NCBI GenBank assembly: GCA_014193115.1
Contig: BJHQ01000010.1
Coordinates: forward strand, 108,118 to 172,117
Length of the DNA: 64,000 nucleotides
Direction: 5' to 3'
From: Planctomycetota bacterium
GTDB taxonomy: Bacteria > Planctomycetota > UBA11346
In this document: positions 28,601 through 36,335 of the stretch, piece by piece
Layout: each line of letters opens with the position of its first letter
Position numbering within the stretch: the stretch's first letter is position 1
Translations under genes and position numbers: made by a program
The notes under the pieces: model-generated
The model's input: only the letters and a program-made list of their open reading frames with translations
What the model was told of the DNA's origin: nothing
The model's database searches: none

Positions 28601-31600
28601 CTTCAGCGTGGATCGACAGCGACGGCAGATCGTTGTCGGCGATGGTGACGGTGAGCGGCGCGCTGGCGATGTGGTACGAGGTCGATGGGCGCAGACCCAC
28701 GACCACGGTTTCGCTGGGTTCGATGATCGTGTCGTCGATCGGGGTGATGGTCAGGTTGATCCAACTGTTGTTGCTGGGGATTTCGACTACCTGGGGTGGA
28801 TAGCCGGCGGTTCCGCTGGCGACGGTTACCTGGTAATCGGCGACGACGTTGGCGGTGCCCTGCCAGTCGAGCAGAACGGTCATGGGCAGGACCACCGAGC
28901 CGGTGCGGGAGATTTTCACGGTCGCCGAATCCGGCCCCGTTTCCGACGCGGTCAGATCGGTCGAAGTCAATGTCACGTCGGGAACGTCGTCATCGGCGAT
29001 CCACAACGTGGCGCTGGCTGGCGTGCCGATAGCGTACGCAGCGTGTTCAACCAGAGTGACGATGACGGATTCATCGCCTTCTGCGGTGCCGTCCTGGATG
29101 GGAGTCAGGGTCAGGACCACGGACGTGGCATTGGCAGGAATGGTCGCGGTGGTGGTCACCGGAATGCCGCTCTTGGTCAAGGTCGCATCGCCCGGGACGG
29201 TGGCGGACACCGCCACCTGCACGGCCAAAGCGGTCGCCGAGGCCGGATTGCGCGTGATCGTGAAGATTCCGGTGGCACCGGATTCCGCGGGCGAACCGCT
29301 GGCGGTGATGGCCACCACCGGCAGGACCGGCCCGTCATTGTCGAGGATGGTGATCGAGGCAGAGCCAGAGCCGGTTTCGATGGCATAGGCCGCGTTGGCG
29401 GTGAGGTCCACCGTCAGGGTCTCGGTGGATTCCGACGTCGTATCCTGTACCGGAGTGATGACGAGGTCGGCGCTGGCGGATCCGGCAGGGATGGTGACGG
29501 TGCTGGCCGGGGACGCGGTGTAGTCCGTCGCGGCCGCGGTGCTCGCCGCCGCCCGGCTGAAAGCCACCGCCAGCGCGCTGGTCAGCGACCCGGTGCGGGT
29601 AATGCGCAGGGTCGCCGGATCAAGGCCGGCTTCGCTGGCCACCGCGTCGATGGCAGCGATCGACACCCGGCGGTCGAAGATGGATACGGTGGCGCTGCCG
29701 GCGCTGGTGTCGCCGGCAACGCTGACGATCACCGTCTCTGGCTCTGGCAATTCGAGCAGATTATCGGTCTTGGGCGTGACGGTCAGGAGGACCGTGGCTG
29801 AGCCGGCGGGGAAGGTCACCGCGGTCGGCAGCGCGGTATAATCGGCGCCAGCGGTGGCTGATCCGGCGATGTTCAGCGTCACCGACCTGGCCGCATCGAC
29901 CCGCCCAGTGCGGATCAGGGTGATCGTTCCGGTATCGCCCCCCTCTGCCGCGGTGGAATCGGTCGCGGTGATCCGCAGCCCGGAGATCGACACCAGCACC
30001 GTCTCCGTCGTCGATGAGTGACCATCGCTGACGGCCAGCGTCACCCGGGTTCCGACGGTGGCCGTGGGCACCGGCGTGACGGTCACGGTCCGGGTCGCGC
30101 CGGATCCGGTAACGCCAATTGACGGGAGAATCGCGGTATTGGCGCTGGTGGCGGAAAAGTTCAGGCTGGTGATGGCGGTATCGGGATCAGCCAGGGTCAC
30201 CGCGAACGTGGCGGAACCGCCCTGGAGAACATCGATCACCGCCGGCGCCACCAGGGTCGGCGGATCGTCCACTGCATTGACCACCACCAGGAAGGCGCTG
30301 GTGGCGGTCTGGCCGTCGGCGACGGCGGTCAGGCTGACGGTGGCGGAACCGGATTGGTTCGCCGCCGGAGTCAGGAACAGGGTGCGCAGACTGGTGCCAT
30401 TGGTCAGGGTGTCGCTACCGCCCAGCACCAGGTTCGCATTGGGCAACAGCGTCTGCGTCTGGGCGCTCGACGTGGCGGTCAGAACCACCGCGGCCGAATC
30501 CGGATCGCTGACTACCACCGACAACGGACCGAGCGGAACGTCCTCATCGGTGACCTGGGCCGGGATGAAGGAAATGGCCGGCGGATCGGCGACCGGCGAG
30601 ACCGTGACCTGGAACGTCGCGCTGCCGGTCAGGAAACCGTCAAACGCGGTCAAGGTCACCACCGTGGTGCCGGTGCGGTCGGCGCCGGGGGTGATAACCA
30701 CAGTGCGATTGGCCGTGGTGCCAGTCACCACCAGGCCACTTGACGGAATCAGCAGCGGATCGTCGGCGTAGCCGGTGATGGTGACCGCGGACAGCGCGGT
30801 ATCGGCATCGCTGACGGTCAGTGCGAGCGCGGCCGACGGCGTGTCTTCGGTCAGGGTCTGATCAGCGATGCTTCCCAGGACCGGCGGTTGACCGACGGTC
30901 ACCGTCACGGTCGTCGAAGTGGTTCCGGCCGGCGTGGCGGTGTCGGCAACAGTGAGCGTCACGACGGCGGTGCCGGATTGGCCGGCGGCCGGAGTGATGG
31001 TCAAGGTGCGATCGGCGCCACTGCCGCCCACGACTAGGCCGCCGAGGGGCAGCAGCGTCGCATTGCCGCTGGCCCGCGTGAGGATCAACGCGGTGGCCGC
31101 GGTCTCGACATCGCCAACGGTCACCGGGATGGTCCGCGAGCCACCGACGGGGATGGCAGCGGCAGACTGGGCGACGATGGTCGGAACATCGTTGACAGCA
31201 GTCACGGTCACGGTGAAGGACCTAGTGGTGGTGGCGATCCCGTCGCTGACCCCGACCGTGATGGTGGCGACGCCGGACTGGTTCGGAGTCGGAACGATCG
31301 TCAGCGTGCGATTGGCACCGGTGCCGCCATAGACCAGGTTCTCGGCTGGGAACAGCACTGGATCGCTGCTGGTCGCCGCAATCAGCTGCAGCGGCCCGGC
31401 CTGGGTTTCGGCGTCGGCGACGGTGAAGGACACCGAGATTGGCGCCGCATCTTCTGCGATGACCCGGTTGGATATTGCGGTCAAAGTCGGCGCGTCGTTC
31501 ACCGGAGTCAGCACGACCTGAACCGATATCGCCGTCGCCGAAGCCAAGGCGCCATCCCAAGCTTTCACCGTGAACGCCGTTCTCGTTCCGTTCACGTTTG

Positions 31601-34028
31601 CCGCCGGAGTCCACACCAGGGATTCGCCGGTGGCCAGCGTGGTGGCTCCACCGACCACGGAGGTTCCACCTTTGGTCAACGTTCCACTGGACACCGCTTC
31701 GATCCGAAAGTTCACCGGCGACGAATCAATGTCGGCCTCGTCGGCTGCCGCATGCAGCGCGGCATGGTCGATCGTGAACGCCGTGTCTTCGCTGGCGCCG
31801 GTCAGCGTTGTCACCGAGGTCAGCGTCGGAGCGTCGTTCACCGGTGTCACGGTGATCGTGAACACCTGCGCTGCCGACGTGTCGACACCACCGTTGGCCA
31901 CTCCGCCGTTGTCTTTCAACGTCACCGACACCGTGCTCGATCCGTTCGCGTTCGCTGCCGGAGTATAGGTCAATACGCCGGCTGTACTGATCGCCGGCTG
32001 GGCGCTGAACAGCGCACTGTTTCCGACCACGCAGGTGAACGTCAGGGTTTGTCCCGAGTCGTTGGGACCAGCGCTGATTGCTGTCGCCCAGCTGGCGACG
32101 CTCTGCGCGGTCACATCTTCGTTCACCGTCTGGTTTGCGCCTTTGGTGAAGCTCGGCACGTCGTTCACCGGTGTCACGGTGATCGTGAACACCTGCGCTG
32201 CCGACGTGTCGACACCACCGTTGGCCACGCCGCCGTTGTCTTTCAACGTCACCGACACCGTGCTCGATCCGTACGCGTTCGCCGCAGGGGTATAGGTCAA
32301 CACGCCGGCTGTACTGATGGCCGGCTGGGCGCTGAACAGCGCGCTGTTGGCCGCGGTACAAGTGAAGGTCAGGGTTTGTCCCGAGTCGTTGGGACCAGCG
32401 CTGATCGCCGTCGCCCAGCTGGCGACGGTCTGCGCGGTTGCGTCTTCGTTCACCGTCTGGTTTGCGCCTTTGGTGAAGCTCGGCACGTCGTTCACCGGTG
32501 TCACGGTGATCGTGAACACCTGCGCCGCCGACGTGTCGACACCCCCGTTGGCCACGCCGCCGCTGTCTTTTAACGTCACCGAAACCGTGCTCGATCCGTA
32601 CGCGTTCGCCGCCGGGGTATAGGTCAACACGCCGGCTGTACTGATCGCCGGCTGGGCGCTGAACAGCGCGCTGTTGGCCGCGGTACAGGTGAAGGTCAGG
32701 GTTTGTCCCGAGTCGTTGGGACCAGCGCTGATTGCTGTCGCCCAGCTGGCGACGCTCTGCGCGGTCACATCTTCGTTCACCGTCTGGTTTGCGCCTTTGG
32801 TGAAACTCGGCACGTCGTTCACCGGTGTCACGGTGATCGTGAACACCTGCGCCGCCGACGTGTCGACACCGCCGTTGGCCACTCCGCCGTTGTCTTTCAA
32901 CGTCACCGACACCGTGCTCGATCCGTACGCGTTCGCCGCAGGGGTATAGGTCAACACGCCGGCTGTACTGATCGCCGGCTGGGCGCTGAACAGCGCGCTG
33001 TTGGCCGCGGTACAGGTGAACGTCAGGGTCTGTCCCGAGTCGTTGGGACCAGTGCTGATTGCTGTCGCCCAGCTGGCGACGGTCTGCGCGGTTGCGTCTT
33101 CATTGACGGTCTGGTCCGCGCCCTTGGTGAAGCTCGGCACATCGTTCACCGCGGTCACCGTCACCGGGACGGCGATCGCCGTCGCCGAGGCCAGCAGGCC
33201 GTCCCACGCCTTCACCGTGAACGCCGAGATCGTCCCGTTCGCGTTTGCCGCCGGCGTCCACACCAGCGATTCTCCCGTTGCCAACGTGGTGGTTCCACCG
33301 ACCACGGCGCTGCCGCCTTTGGTCAACGTGCCGCTGGACACCGCTTCAATCCGGAAGTTCACTGGCGTCGAGTCGACGTCGGCTTCGTCGGCTGCCGCGA
33401 GGAGCGTGGTATAGGAAATCGTGAATACGGTGTCTTCAACGGGGCCGCTCAGTGCCGTCACCGTGGTCAACGTCGGCGCGTCATTGCCAGCCGCCCCATA
33501 CGCGGTCACCGCATACGACGCACACAAGTCTGAAAATTCCTGATTGGAAAAAATGAACGCGTTCAACACCTGGGTTCTGGTCTGGCCGCCGGTTAATTGC
33601 CCAAGCCAATAGGTCTTACCAGCAGTATCGGCGGCACGATTGCATAAGGCCTGGTACAACGTGTCGACATACACAGAATTGCTCAAATTGCGAGCGATGA
33701 ACTCGGCCGAACCGAAGAGATTCGACGACAAGGACGACCCCGTCTCAGTCCCATTCACCAATGCGCCAGACCAGAATGCCAGTCCGGCCGGATCCGCCGC
33801 TCGCCCGAGTATGGTCGTGTAATGTCGGCTGACGAAGGCCTCTGCCTGGGCTTGAGTCGGCGCCAGCAGCGCTGTCGCAACCACTGCAGCCATGGGCTGG
33901 AGAGGCTCCGCCGACCTGGCCAAAGAAATCCATGACATGCACAGGCACATCACGGCAATCAGGGTGAGCCGCATTGAATAACAGGCTGAAATCATGGTTG
34001 GGACCGGTTTGAGTTGGAGGCGAGGCAA
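19680..34028 (-). CDS. giant secreted polymorphic toxin: DUF4214, cadherin-like and Calx-beta repeats, HINT, AHH-like nuclease
   Basis: A 4,782-residue protein (start 34028; ATG 33974, just before the signal sequence RLTLIAVMCLCMSWISL, is also possible). In order: signal peptide; DUF4214 (~60-175); cadherin-like domains, including four near-identical 109-residue repeats (~295-730); more VCBS/cadherin-like domains to ~1350; ten Calx-beta repeats (~1350-2510) with DDD/ETVxV calcium-site motifs; a poly-Gly hinge (~2596-2614); a long unknown region; a pretoxin-like segment (SGEDLYGMAKGRNLVTGDRLT); and a HINT autoprotease from CFPAGTLIVMADGTRRPIE (Cys 4393) to VWVHNHC (4530-4536). The last 247 residues hold WASHH (His 4630-4631), NGTFLPM and HAGGHPGF, the AHH-type HNH nuclease pattern. 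HINT self-cleavage would free the nuclease. Parts of the gene are AT-rich, suggesting module exchange. Confidence 0.88.
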   Translation of the reverse strand: MPRLQLKPVPTMISACYSMRLTLIAVMCLCMSWISLARSAEPLQPMAAVVATALLAPTQAQAEAFVSRHYTTILGRAADPAGLAFWSGALVNGTETGSSLSSNLFGSAEFIARNLSNSVYVDTLYQALCNRAADTAGKTYWLGQLTGGQTRTQVLNAFIFSNQEFSDLCASYAVTAYGAAGNDAPTLTTVTALSGPVEDTVFTISYTTLLAAADEADVDSTPVNFRIEAVSSGTLTKGGSAVVGGTTTLATGESLVWTPAANANGTISAFTVKAWDGLLASATAIAVPVTVTAVNDVPSFTKGADQTVNEDATAQTVASWATAISTGPNDSGQTLTFTCTAANSALFSAQPAISTAGVLTYTPAANAYGSSTVSVTLKDNGGVANGGVDTSAAQVFTITVTPVNDVPSFTKGANQTVNEDVTAQSVASWATAISAGPNDSGQTLTFTCTAANSALFSAQPAISTAGVLTYTPAANAYGSSTVSVTLKDSGGVANGGVDTSAAQVFTITVTPVNDVPSFTKGANQTVNEDATAQTVASWATAISAGPNDSGQTLTFTCTAANSALFSAQPAISTAGVLTYTPAANAYGSSTVSVTLKDNGGVANGGVDTSAAQVFTITVTPVNDVPSFTKGANQTVNEDVTAQSVASWATAISAGPNDSGQTLTFTCVVGNSALFSAQPAISTAGVLTYTPAANANGSSTVSVTLKDNGGVANGGVDTSAAQVFTITVTPVNDAPTLTSVTTLTGASEDTAFTIDHAALHAAADEADIDSSPVNFRIEAVSSGTLTKGGTSVVGGATTLATGESLVWTPAANVNGTRTAFTVKAWDGALASATAISVQVVLTPVNDAPTLTAISNRVIAEDAAPISVSFTVADAETQAGPLQLIAATSSDPVLFPAENLVYGGTGANRTLTIVPTPNQSGVATITVGVSDGIATTTRSFTVTVTAVNDVPTIVAQSAAAIPVGGSRTIPVTVGDVETAATALILTRASGNATLLPLGGLVVGGSGADRTLTITPAAGQSGTAVVTLTVADTATPAGTTSTTVTVTVGQPPVLGSIADQTLTEDTPSAALALTVSDADTALSAVTITGYADDPLLIPSSGLVVTGTTANRTVVITPGADRTGTTVVTLTAFDGFLTGSATFQVTVSPVADPPAISFIPAQVTDEDVPLGPLSVVVSDPDSAAVVLTATSSAQTQTLLPNANLVLGGSDTLTNGTSLRTLFLTPAANQSGSATVSLTAVADGQTATSAFLVVVNAVDDPPTLVAPAVIDVLQGGSATFAVTLADPDTAITSLNFSATSANTAILPSIGVTGSGATRTVTVTPVPTATVGTRVTLAVSDGHSSTTETVLVSISGLRITATDSTAAEGGDTGTITLIRTGRVDAARSVTLNIAGSATAGADYTALPTAVTFPAGSATVLLTVTPKTDNLLELPEPETVIVSVAGDTSAGSATVSIFDRRVSIAAIDAVASEAGLDPATLRITRTGSLTSALAVAFSRAAASTAAATDYTASPASTVTIPAGSASADLVITPVQDTTSESTETLTVDLTANAAYAIETGSGSASITILDNDGPVLPVVAITASGSPAESGATGIFTITRNPASATALAVQVAVSATVPGDATLTKSGIPVTTTATIPANATSVVLTLTPIQDGTAEGDESVIVTLVEHAAYAIGTPASATLWIADDDVPDVTLTSTDLTASETGPDSATVKISRTGSVVLPMTVLLDWQGTANVVADYQVTVASGTAGYPPQVVEIPSNNSWINLTITPIDDTIIEPSETVVVGLRPSTSYHIASAPLTVTIADNDLPSLSIHAEAASVSESSTAGVVVTVYASSPLPTALTVSIARTGTAINGVDLTSIPATLTIPANSAMASLTVAPINDTAVEGDETVILTIQPPGTGYTLGSPTSATITIRDDDGPLVSISSADGWADEGTTDLASITLTRGGSTTAALTIGLTISGTATSADVSGLPSSATIPVGEASLTLPITAVTDTAVEGLETLRVAIAPGPYQIAGLGATELTITDAQAPVVTLSTTNPRASEASGTASVTITRSGATTAPLTVSLDVAGTATAGVDYHDPIPTTITLAVGAASTSRTISGDQDPTPTPEGTETITIQVLNDPVRYRLGVTTAVTLYVLDVDVPTVTVAATDATAAETTGTADSGSITVTRTGPTTTDLIVTYAVSGSAEPGTDYTALPGSITIPAGSASAVITVTPIDDTTAEASETVIVTLLPSTAYNHVAVGGTAAPGTATVTIADNGDLPVVAMTASNGTTTEDGTTGPALFSISRTGPTTAALSVVLITPLPTPGHPPAIPGSDYLNVTTVAIPIGQTSATLTIIPIQDTIAEGLETITVGLAANAAYAIDPAASQASATLIDDDVPIIAWSATADLDAIEPAAANAANPTALPAGTASATLTRGGATTAALAVTLIVSGSATAADLAAVPGLSAALTTATFPVGAANLTLLFTPIDDDLVEGAERLTLTVATPTTATYQTLTEQAITVTIADRDLPAPTVTSIRSLTSIKGQAIGRVPAGFAITSLTETHPANVTVATSLDPSVWTATATRSSGGATSATITVAFRTADRTGPSTSVDLPFNNSGDTGTGGGGTGGGGGGGGGGAGDDPADPIPPDTPTVTLAIIDGLTGVMTFTLPGETTPTHFTKNQQITLQATIACGLGSIDTITISSDTGLSVSAPASVGSVAIPFDLPDEGRLTLYAECTATNDGLTRTGISPPIQVIEDRTPPKVDWQVCEKNAADDAGPVGPLTSDTWFNAATDAANREARLRGKSWYRLESHRIDGLIDDLSGLPDQSNPESLPEITLRVSSDGYQRLRIAISNFSSSEIPNLGTWRDRCDNTIQPTLVGGIDTEHVQYNSVFYTNSSHVLFVNVPGADLGMRLMINGRLRSDGMLTSPFLAKSGFATVQHRDDHGNISNIFTISSIPTSPRHAEGPERIGYDEERYRYDYETPGSWFIDDQGMMLRSRFLPIWRTIDGLSPTFSFGGVPADEQWNLPALPKYEIGINGNSFIKLLCRAYSPPSSPARGYLSELKSYEYGQPNSMVFPFSWASALSKATVAVTNSGVTVQPQLISQSAWGEVFQSKIFISDPALPSIKQTIESLSGLFAPTSGLMQQSIDIARYDGSTTIMQSGQAPAFETYASVGFRKMTVNNASDLIDINQASGLPQNNYPGFYFPYDGPNISFGFPLHSADEFSPVSNIQGTNAILEEHSWGGQVAPGWNTAIIGCGAVDRPSIEYRPWYAPPIIFHLLGWEDGRWNYTFGSAGYDGDNYPGFYLNPFGRRLMNKVSLTPNIALTAQTTTLTFTAGFFTEDQTLPTPEELLSQAKVSFLLNGINATIPIQAGGQDQDESKKIRILAMRLLGEAHEQSQRLEVDVTIGPDVPPGLYDADIKLGEVKEYPDTASQTYFKGKDGCHRITKALSICRVQINPIEFAQLQYQDYGIRINEQTSGPSDRLLIDIQLPHLKQIDAINAVKQWPMTFPDEPYCYWLEEGTTGFKRHPNGRLAVPTDKGVRVLLGAIPDEESPFDDRDKTTLYWSIETPELASILPEGRLGMITVTRRTSELQINEDNIHFAKAPRGSVSLFGNKGDVTISKDEPGGISPIIKPNGSMTGFNNWFSVGYDTNTDGDPTNAAQIINWSDNQSFTVSGNRAGDTIIQIKPLINGTSLTIGGSQTTAVEIPIGVELPTLSEPSRYQLAAAIENHSRRWKFSDGTISDLEELPTPIPPEDEDDEQDPWWKDAAVGQAAKADVSSVQVDPFPTKTRDSEENDTLFEAAIYRMAQIAPFRSLSWTLPLGTGTVADMKESITGAQREFSLDFQSIRKIWSFPQAPGQTISDSQVAGRLHSGGPNQTLWLRHAKYFAPGSGGGNWTDRPEASDTTSDMFRSKTMLEIQMRTAVEMAATSRLKRYFSLRWDHHDPASSPQSAANASVKNGIITYPALPHLGFDVLVMDRNWAGWVREMFTGEAALSRLFAVEVTPYWSIGHPLTDQIVQWMLAQREDALYELKQRYDPPAGTQNSIALKLQPDQDGRWAFQVIDSHLANATGGRKSYVSEPHIILVDPARGLTGRTVIRTGETAQVILPYDFVEGTTITRASLVVNAYQQGNAPEPYAAGLSLRLLAESWMLEQALLGKQRELFWTRAWTTYPAETFFLTVSSIIISGEDLYGMAKGRNLVTGDRLTPIEVAMSSGWVAMSVIPGATAFRIGKGFFRGTQTLSKSVWASARQNLRNGVKTEVKNAADDLAKGAVAGNAKGAGRLSGLTGEMLQQSFKRMTGFFAQKAISIVEHAGVAAMSTKLLIQKGSQLPIMTAFHDLKNKGKRFLASVRFTRMKDATGKQVMATSSDSPTAIAQINDVNVIDQFGQVIDEFGKKICARWSEELQKIGCFPAGTLIVMADGTRRPIEKLVIGDRVMTRHDDSPRLPLSGGEVRRTFHYASSALTSVRLIDAQGGEVVFSATADHPVWSSSGGWTRAADLHPGERLRGGDRQWLVKEVLEIPSDQVVYNVEVGESNTYLIDVGIGTVWVHNHCNVLRLAYERMRIEYYRYAIKKDLILRIREYYKALSTRIKGWDPVLYPPSGGIYAIGSHPGTLAIGDSGILGRAMQLAYRGTVKVFTKPFMWASHHLIASEIVKNPAYKDLFLRTRFNANNAKNGTFLPMWEWVKYIFARHAGGHPGFDKAVERVVNGIRDEMEKNISKLPAYTPSSATAFKRQYEEIIEKARDQLEKLQYFSGRGLQGGGKRNLRLVSNTDPLGRTQDDIEALWDAYYKSVGLPQL
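31834..33142 (-). repeat. four tandem 327-bp repeats inside the giant toxin gene
   Basis: The same junction (TCGTTCACCGGTGTCAC) recurs at 31834, 32161, 32488 and 32815, with a variant at 33142, always exactly 327 bases apart. Each unit encodes 109 residues starting VNDVPSFTKGA and carrying QTLTFTC, the cadherin-like fold. The units are far more alike than the other repeats in the protein, which points to recent duplication or gene conversion. Unequal recombination here would change the length of the protein. Confidence 0.9.
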
Positions 34029-34433
34029 GACGACATGACCGACACGGGTGCATCACTTGATAAATACGAACCTGTAATCGCACGGGTTACGTTGCGATAA
34101 CATGCCATGGTGGCCACGGAGCAACACGGATGGCGACGCTTCATGAGCGACACTGATTATCATGATCTGAAACATTGCAAGCGATCGGGACTACTCCGTC
34201 TCAGCCAAGTCCTTCTGCATAGTGGTCGTGGGATTCACCAGCATATTCAACGCATTGGGCCTGAATCCGCCACCGATACCGGTCCAAATGAATACGGGGC
34301 ACACATCAGAGCGCGCGGCCGTTGATTGACTTCGGCTGAGTGCCTCGAGCTGAGTTGCTGATCTCCCAGTGCGGCATGGTCCCGAGACAATCAGCTGGCC
34401 ATCCAGAGGCTATCTTGGTTGCGCGGCCCCTGG
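34029..34433. other. upstream region of the giant toxin gene
   Basis: About 400 bases of lower GC content with no convincing gene. They should hold the promoter of the minus-strand toxin gene. No clear promoter or operator was found by eye. Confidence 0.35.
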
Positions 34434-34557
34434 TACCAACCGCTGGAGCGGTGCGCCGACGTGAATGAGGTCGTCGCCGCGGCGGTGATCGCCTGGCCGG
34501 GACAGCAACCCGGTCCATCTGTACAGACCGCCGCTTCGGCGGTGCCGACGCCGACCA
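34434..34557 (+). pseudogene. fragment of a large serine recombinase
   Basis: This stretch aligns with about 60026-60149, inside the intact recombinase at 58937-60526. Shared words include GAGGTCGTCGCCGCGGCGG, CCCGGTCCATCTGT and GGTGCCGACGCCGACCA, with small deletions (for example GGCCGGGACAG for GGCTGCGCCAG). It encodes only a short piece after the zinc-ribbon region and has no start. It is a decayed copy of the same element or of a close relative. Confidence 0.8.
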
Positions 34558-34773
34558 TCCGCCGCTAGTCGATCGAGCGCAGTCTCAACCTTGGATTGAT
34601 GGCCGCAGTGGACATCGCGTTGATCCCGATCGGTGTTGCGATAGATCGCTCAGATCGCTTCTGAAACAGGATCCTCTCGCGATCGGCCCAGCGACGCCAT
34701 GCGTGCCCAAGCCTGCCGGGCCTCACCGAGCGTCCTTGGGATTGCCACTTCCCCTGTAAGCGGTCGGACTTGG
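34558..34773. other. gap between recombinase fragment and FAD oxidoreductase
   Basis: Roughly 215 bases with no gene, RNA or repeat that I can recognise. Confidence 0.4.
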
Positions 34774-36078
34774 TCAGGCCTCGACGAACTGCCCGGCGGT
34801 ATGCAAGGCTGACTGGATGGCGGCCGCCGGCAGGACCCGTGCATCGGGAAGACCGCCGGTGGAGGCAAGGGCCGCGGCGGTGCCGGCAGCCTGACCGATG
34901 GCGGTGACGCCGGAGATGACCCGGTATGATGAATGCGCGATGAAATCACCGCTCATGCAGCGGGAACCAAGCAGCAGGTTGTCGAGATCTGCTGCTATCA
35001 ACGACCTCCAAGGAATGTGATAGTAGCCAGATCCGGGAATCTCGGTCATCCGCCCGTCCGAGCCGTCGGGATCGTGGATGTCGACGCTGTAAGCGCAGGC
35101 GGCGACCATATCGGCGAAGCGCGCCTCGCCCAGGCATTCATCGCCGGTCAGGACGTGGTCGCCGATGATGCGCCTGCCTTCGCGGACGCCCAGCCACGGT
35201 GCGATGGAATCGAGTGCGACCCCGGCCATCGCCGGATGACGGCGTACCGCGGACAGCAGTTCATGGACCTGCCGTTCGGCCTCCGCGCGCCCGACTTCGA
35301 CCGAACCGGGCACGGTCGGATCGACGCGGGCCACGGCGGTGGAATTGAACAGCGCGCCTTGCCCATCGACGGTCGGGAAGCAGAGGACGCTACGGCGTAG
35401 ATTGGTCGTCCCTCCGGCGGCTTTCAATTCAGCGAACAGCGGGGTCAGTTCCTTGCGTAAACTGCGGATGCCCCCCCAGGTTCGGATATCGGGGCGTCGC
35501 AGCAGGTCGAGGCGGATGCCGGACACCCGGAAGGTCAGGGTCGCAGTCATCATCCGGCCGTCGCTGGGCCGGCCCTTGGCGAAGCGGGCCCCGGCCAGGG
35601 CACCCAGTTCGCCATCGGCGGTACCGTCGACCCACCAGGCGCTGGACGCCCTCCGTCCGTCAGCGAAGGCCACCGCGATGATGCGCCGGCCATCGCGTTC
35701 CACCGCCGTCATCCGGGCGTCCGTCCACACCGTCAGCTGCGGTTCTGCGGCAACCAACCGACGATAGCGGGCAGCCAGTACTGCTTCATCGTAGACCGGA
35801 ACCGGGTCGGTGTCGGCGAAGGTGCCGTGCCAGGAATCATAGGCCTCGGTGAAGAGTTCGCGGTGGATGCCGGTATTCACCGGCCGGCCATCGCGGGCAT
35901 AGAACTGACAGACCAGCCCTACCGGCGCATGGACGCCGGTACCGCCGACGGAGGAACCGCGTTCTGCCAGCAAGGTCCGTGCTCCGCTGCGGGCGGCTGC
36001 CACGGCGGCGCAGATGCCGCCAGCGCCGGCACCAATGACGATGACGTCGAAGGTCGATGCGGCAGGGTCGGCGAACAT
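34774..36078 (-). CDS. FAD-dependent oxidoreductase (FAD_oxidored family)
   Basis: A 434-residue protein read from ATG 36078, chosen because the Rossmann dinucleotide-binding motif VIVIGAGAGGICAAVAAARSG begins only ~13 residues later. The PF12831-type hallmarks follow: ERGSSVGGTG (~40), WWVDGTADGELGALAGA (~145), a central substrate-domain segment, and the C-terminal FAD contact region LLLGSRCMSGDFIAHSSYRVISGVTAIGQAAGTAAALA, split over residues ~365-405. It is likely soluble, since no export signal is seen. These enzymes are common in sugar and uronate loci of PVC bacteria, usually with unknown substrates. The gene is divergent from the AraC regulator at 36336, which may control it. Confidence 0.85.
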   Translation of the reverse strand: MFADPAASTFDVIVIGAGAGGICAAVAAARSGARTLLAERGSSVGGTGVHAPVGLVCQFYARDGRPVNTGIHRELFTEAYDSWHGTFADTDPVPVYDEAVLAARYRRLVAAEPQLTVWTDARMTAVERDGRRIIAVAFADGRRASSAWWVDGTADGELGALAGARFAKGRPSDGRMMTATLTFRVSGIRLDLLRRPDIRTWGGIRSLRKELTPLFAELKAAGGTTNLRRSVLCFPTVDGQGALFNSTAVARVDPTVPGSVEVGRAEAERQVHELLSAVRRHPAMAGVALDSIAPWLGVREGRRIIGDHVLTGDECLGEARFADMVAACAYSVDIHDPDGSDGRMTEIPGSGYYHIPWRSLIAADLDNLLLGSRCMSGDFIAHSSYRVISGVTAIGQAAGTAAALASTGGLPDARVLPAAAIQSALHTAGQFVEA

Positions 36079-36335
36079 GATTCGGATTGTCGAAGCCGAC
36101 CGACGCCTGCAATGTGCTAGCTCCAGCCAGCCGTCGTCCATCATGGCCAGATTCCACAGACTGCGACACGACGCCGGGTGGAGGTATCAATGGGTTTTGG
36201 ATTCAGCCGGTGCGGGCCAGCCGCACTCGTGTCAGCGATGACACCTCGAATCCAGCATGGCTGTCGGATACCGTCACCGCCTTTTGCACGCGCGGCGATT
36301 TGCTTGCGCCAGCCTTGGATCATGTTCACACCCGG

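Noticed and set aside
31834..33142. 327-bp repeats as a CRISPR or IS array
   Set aside because: They are in-frame protein domain repeats of a cadherin-like fold.
26412..33533. Long open frames on the plus strand opposite the giant toxin gene
   Set aside because: They are Gly/Arg/Asp-rich low-complexity shadows of the repetitive GC-rich toxin frame and match no family.
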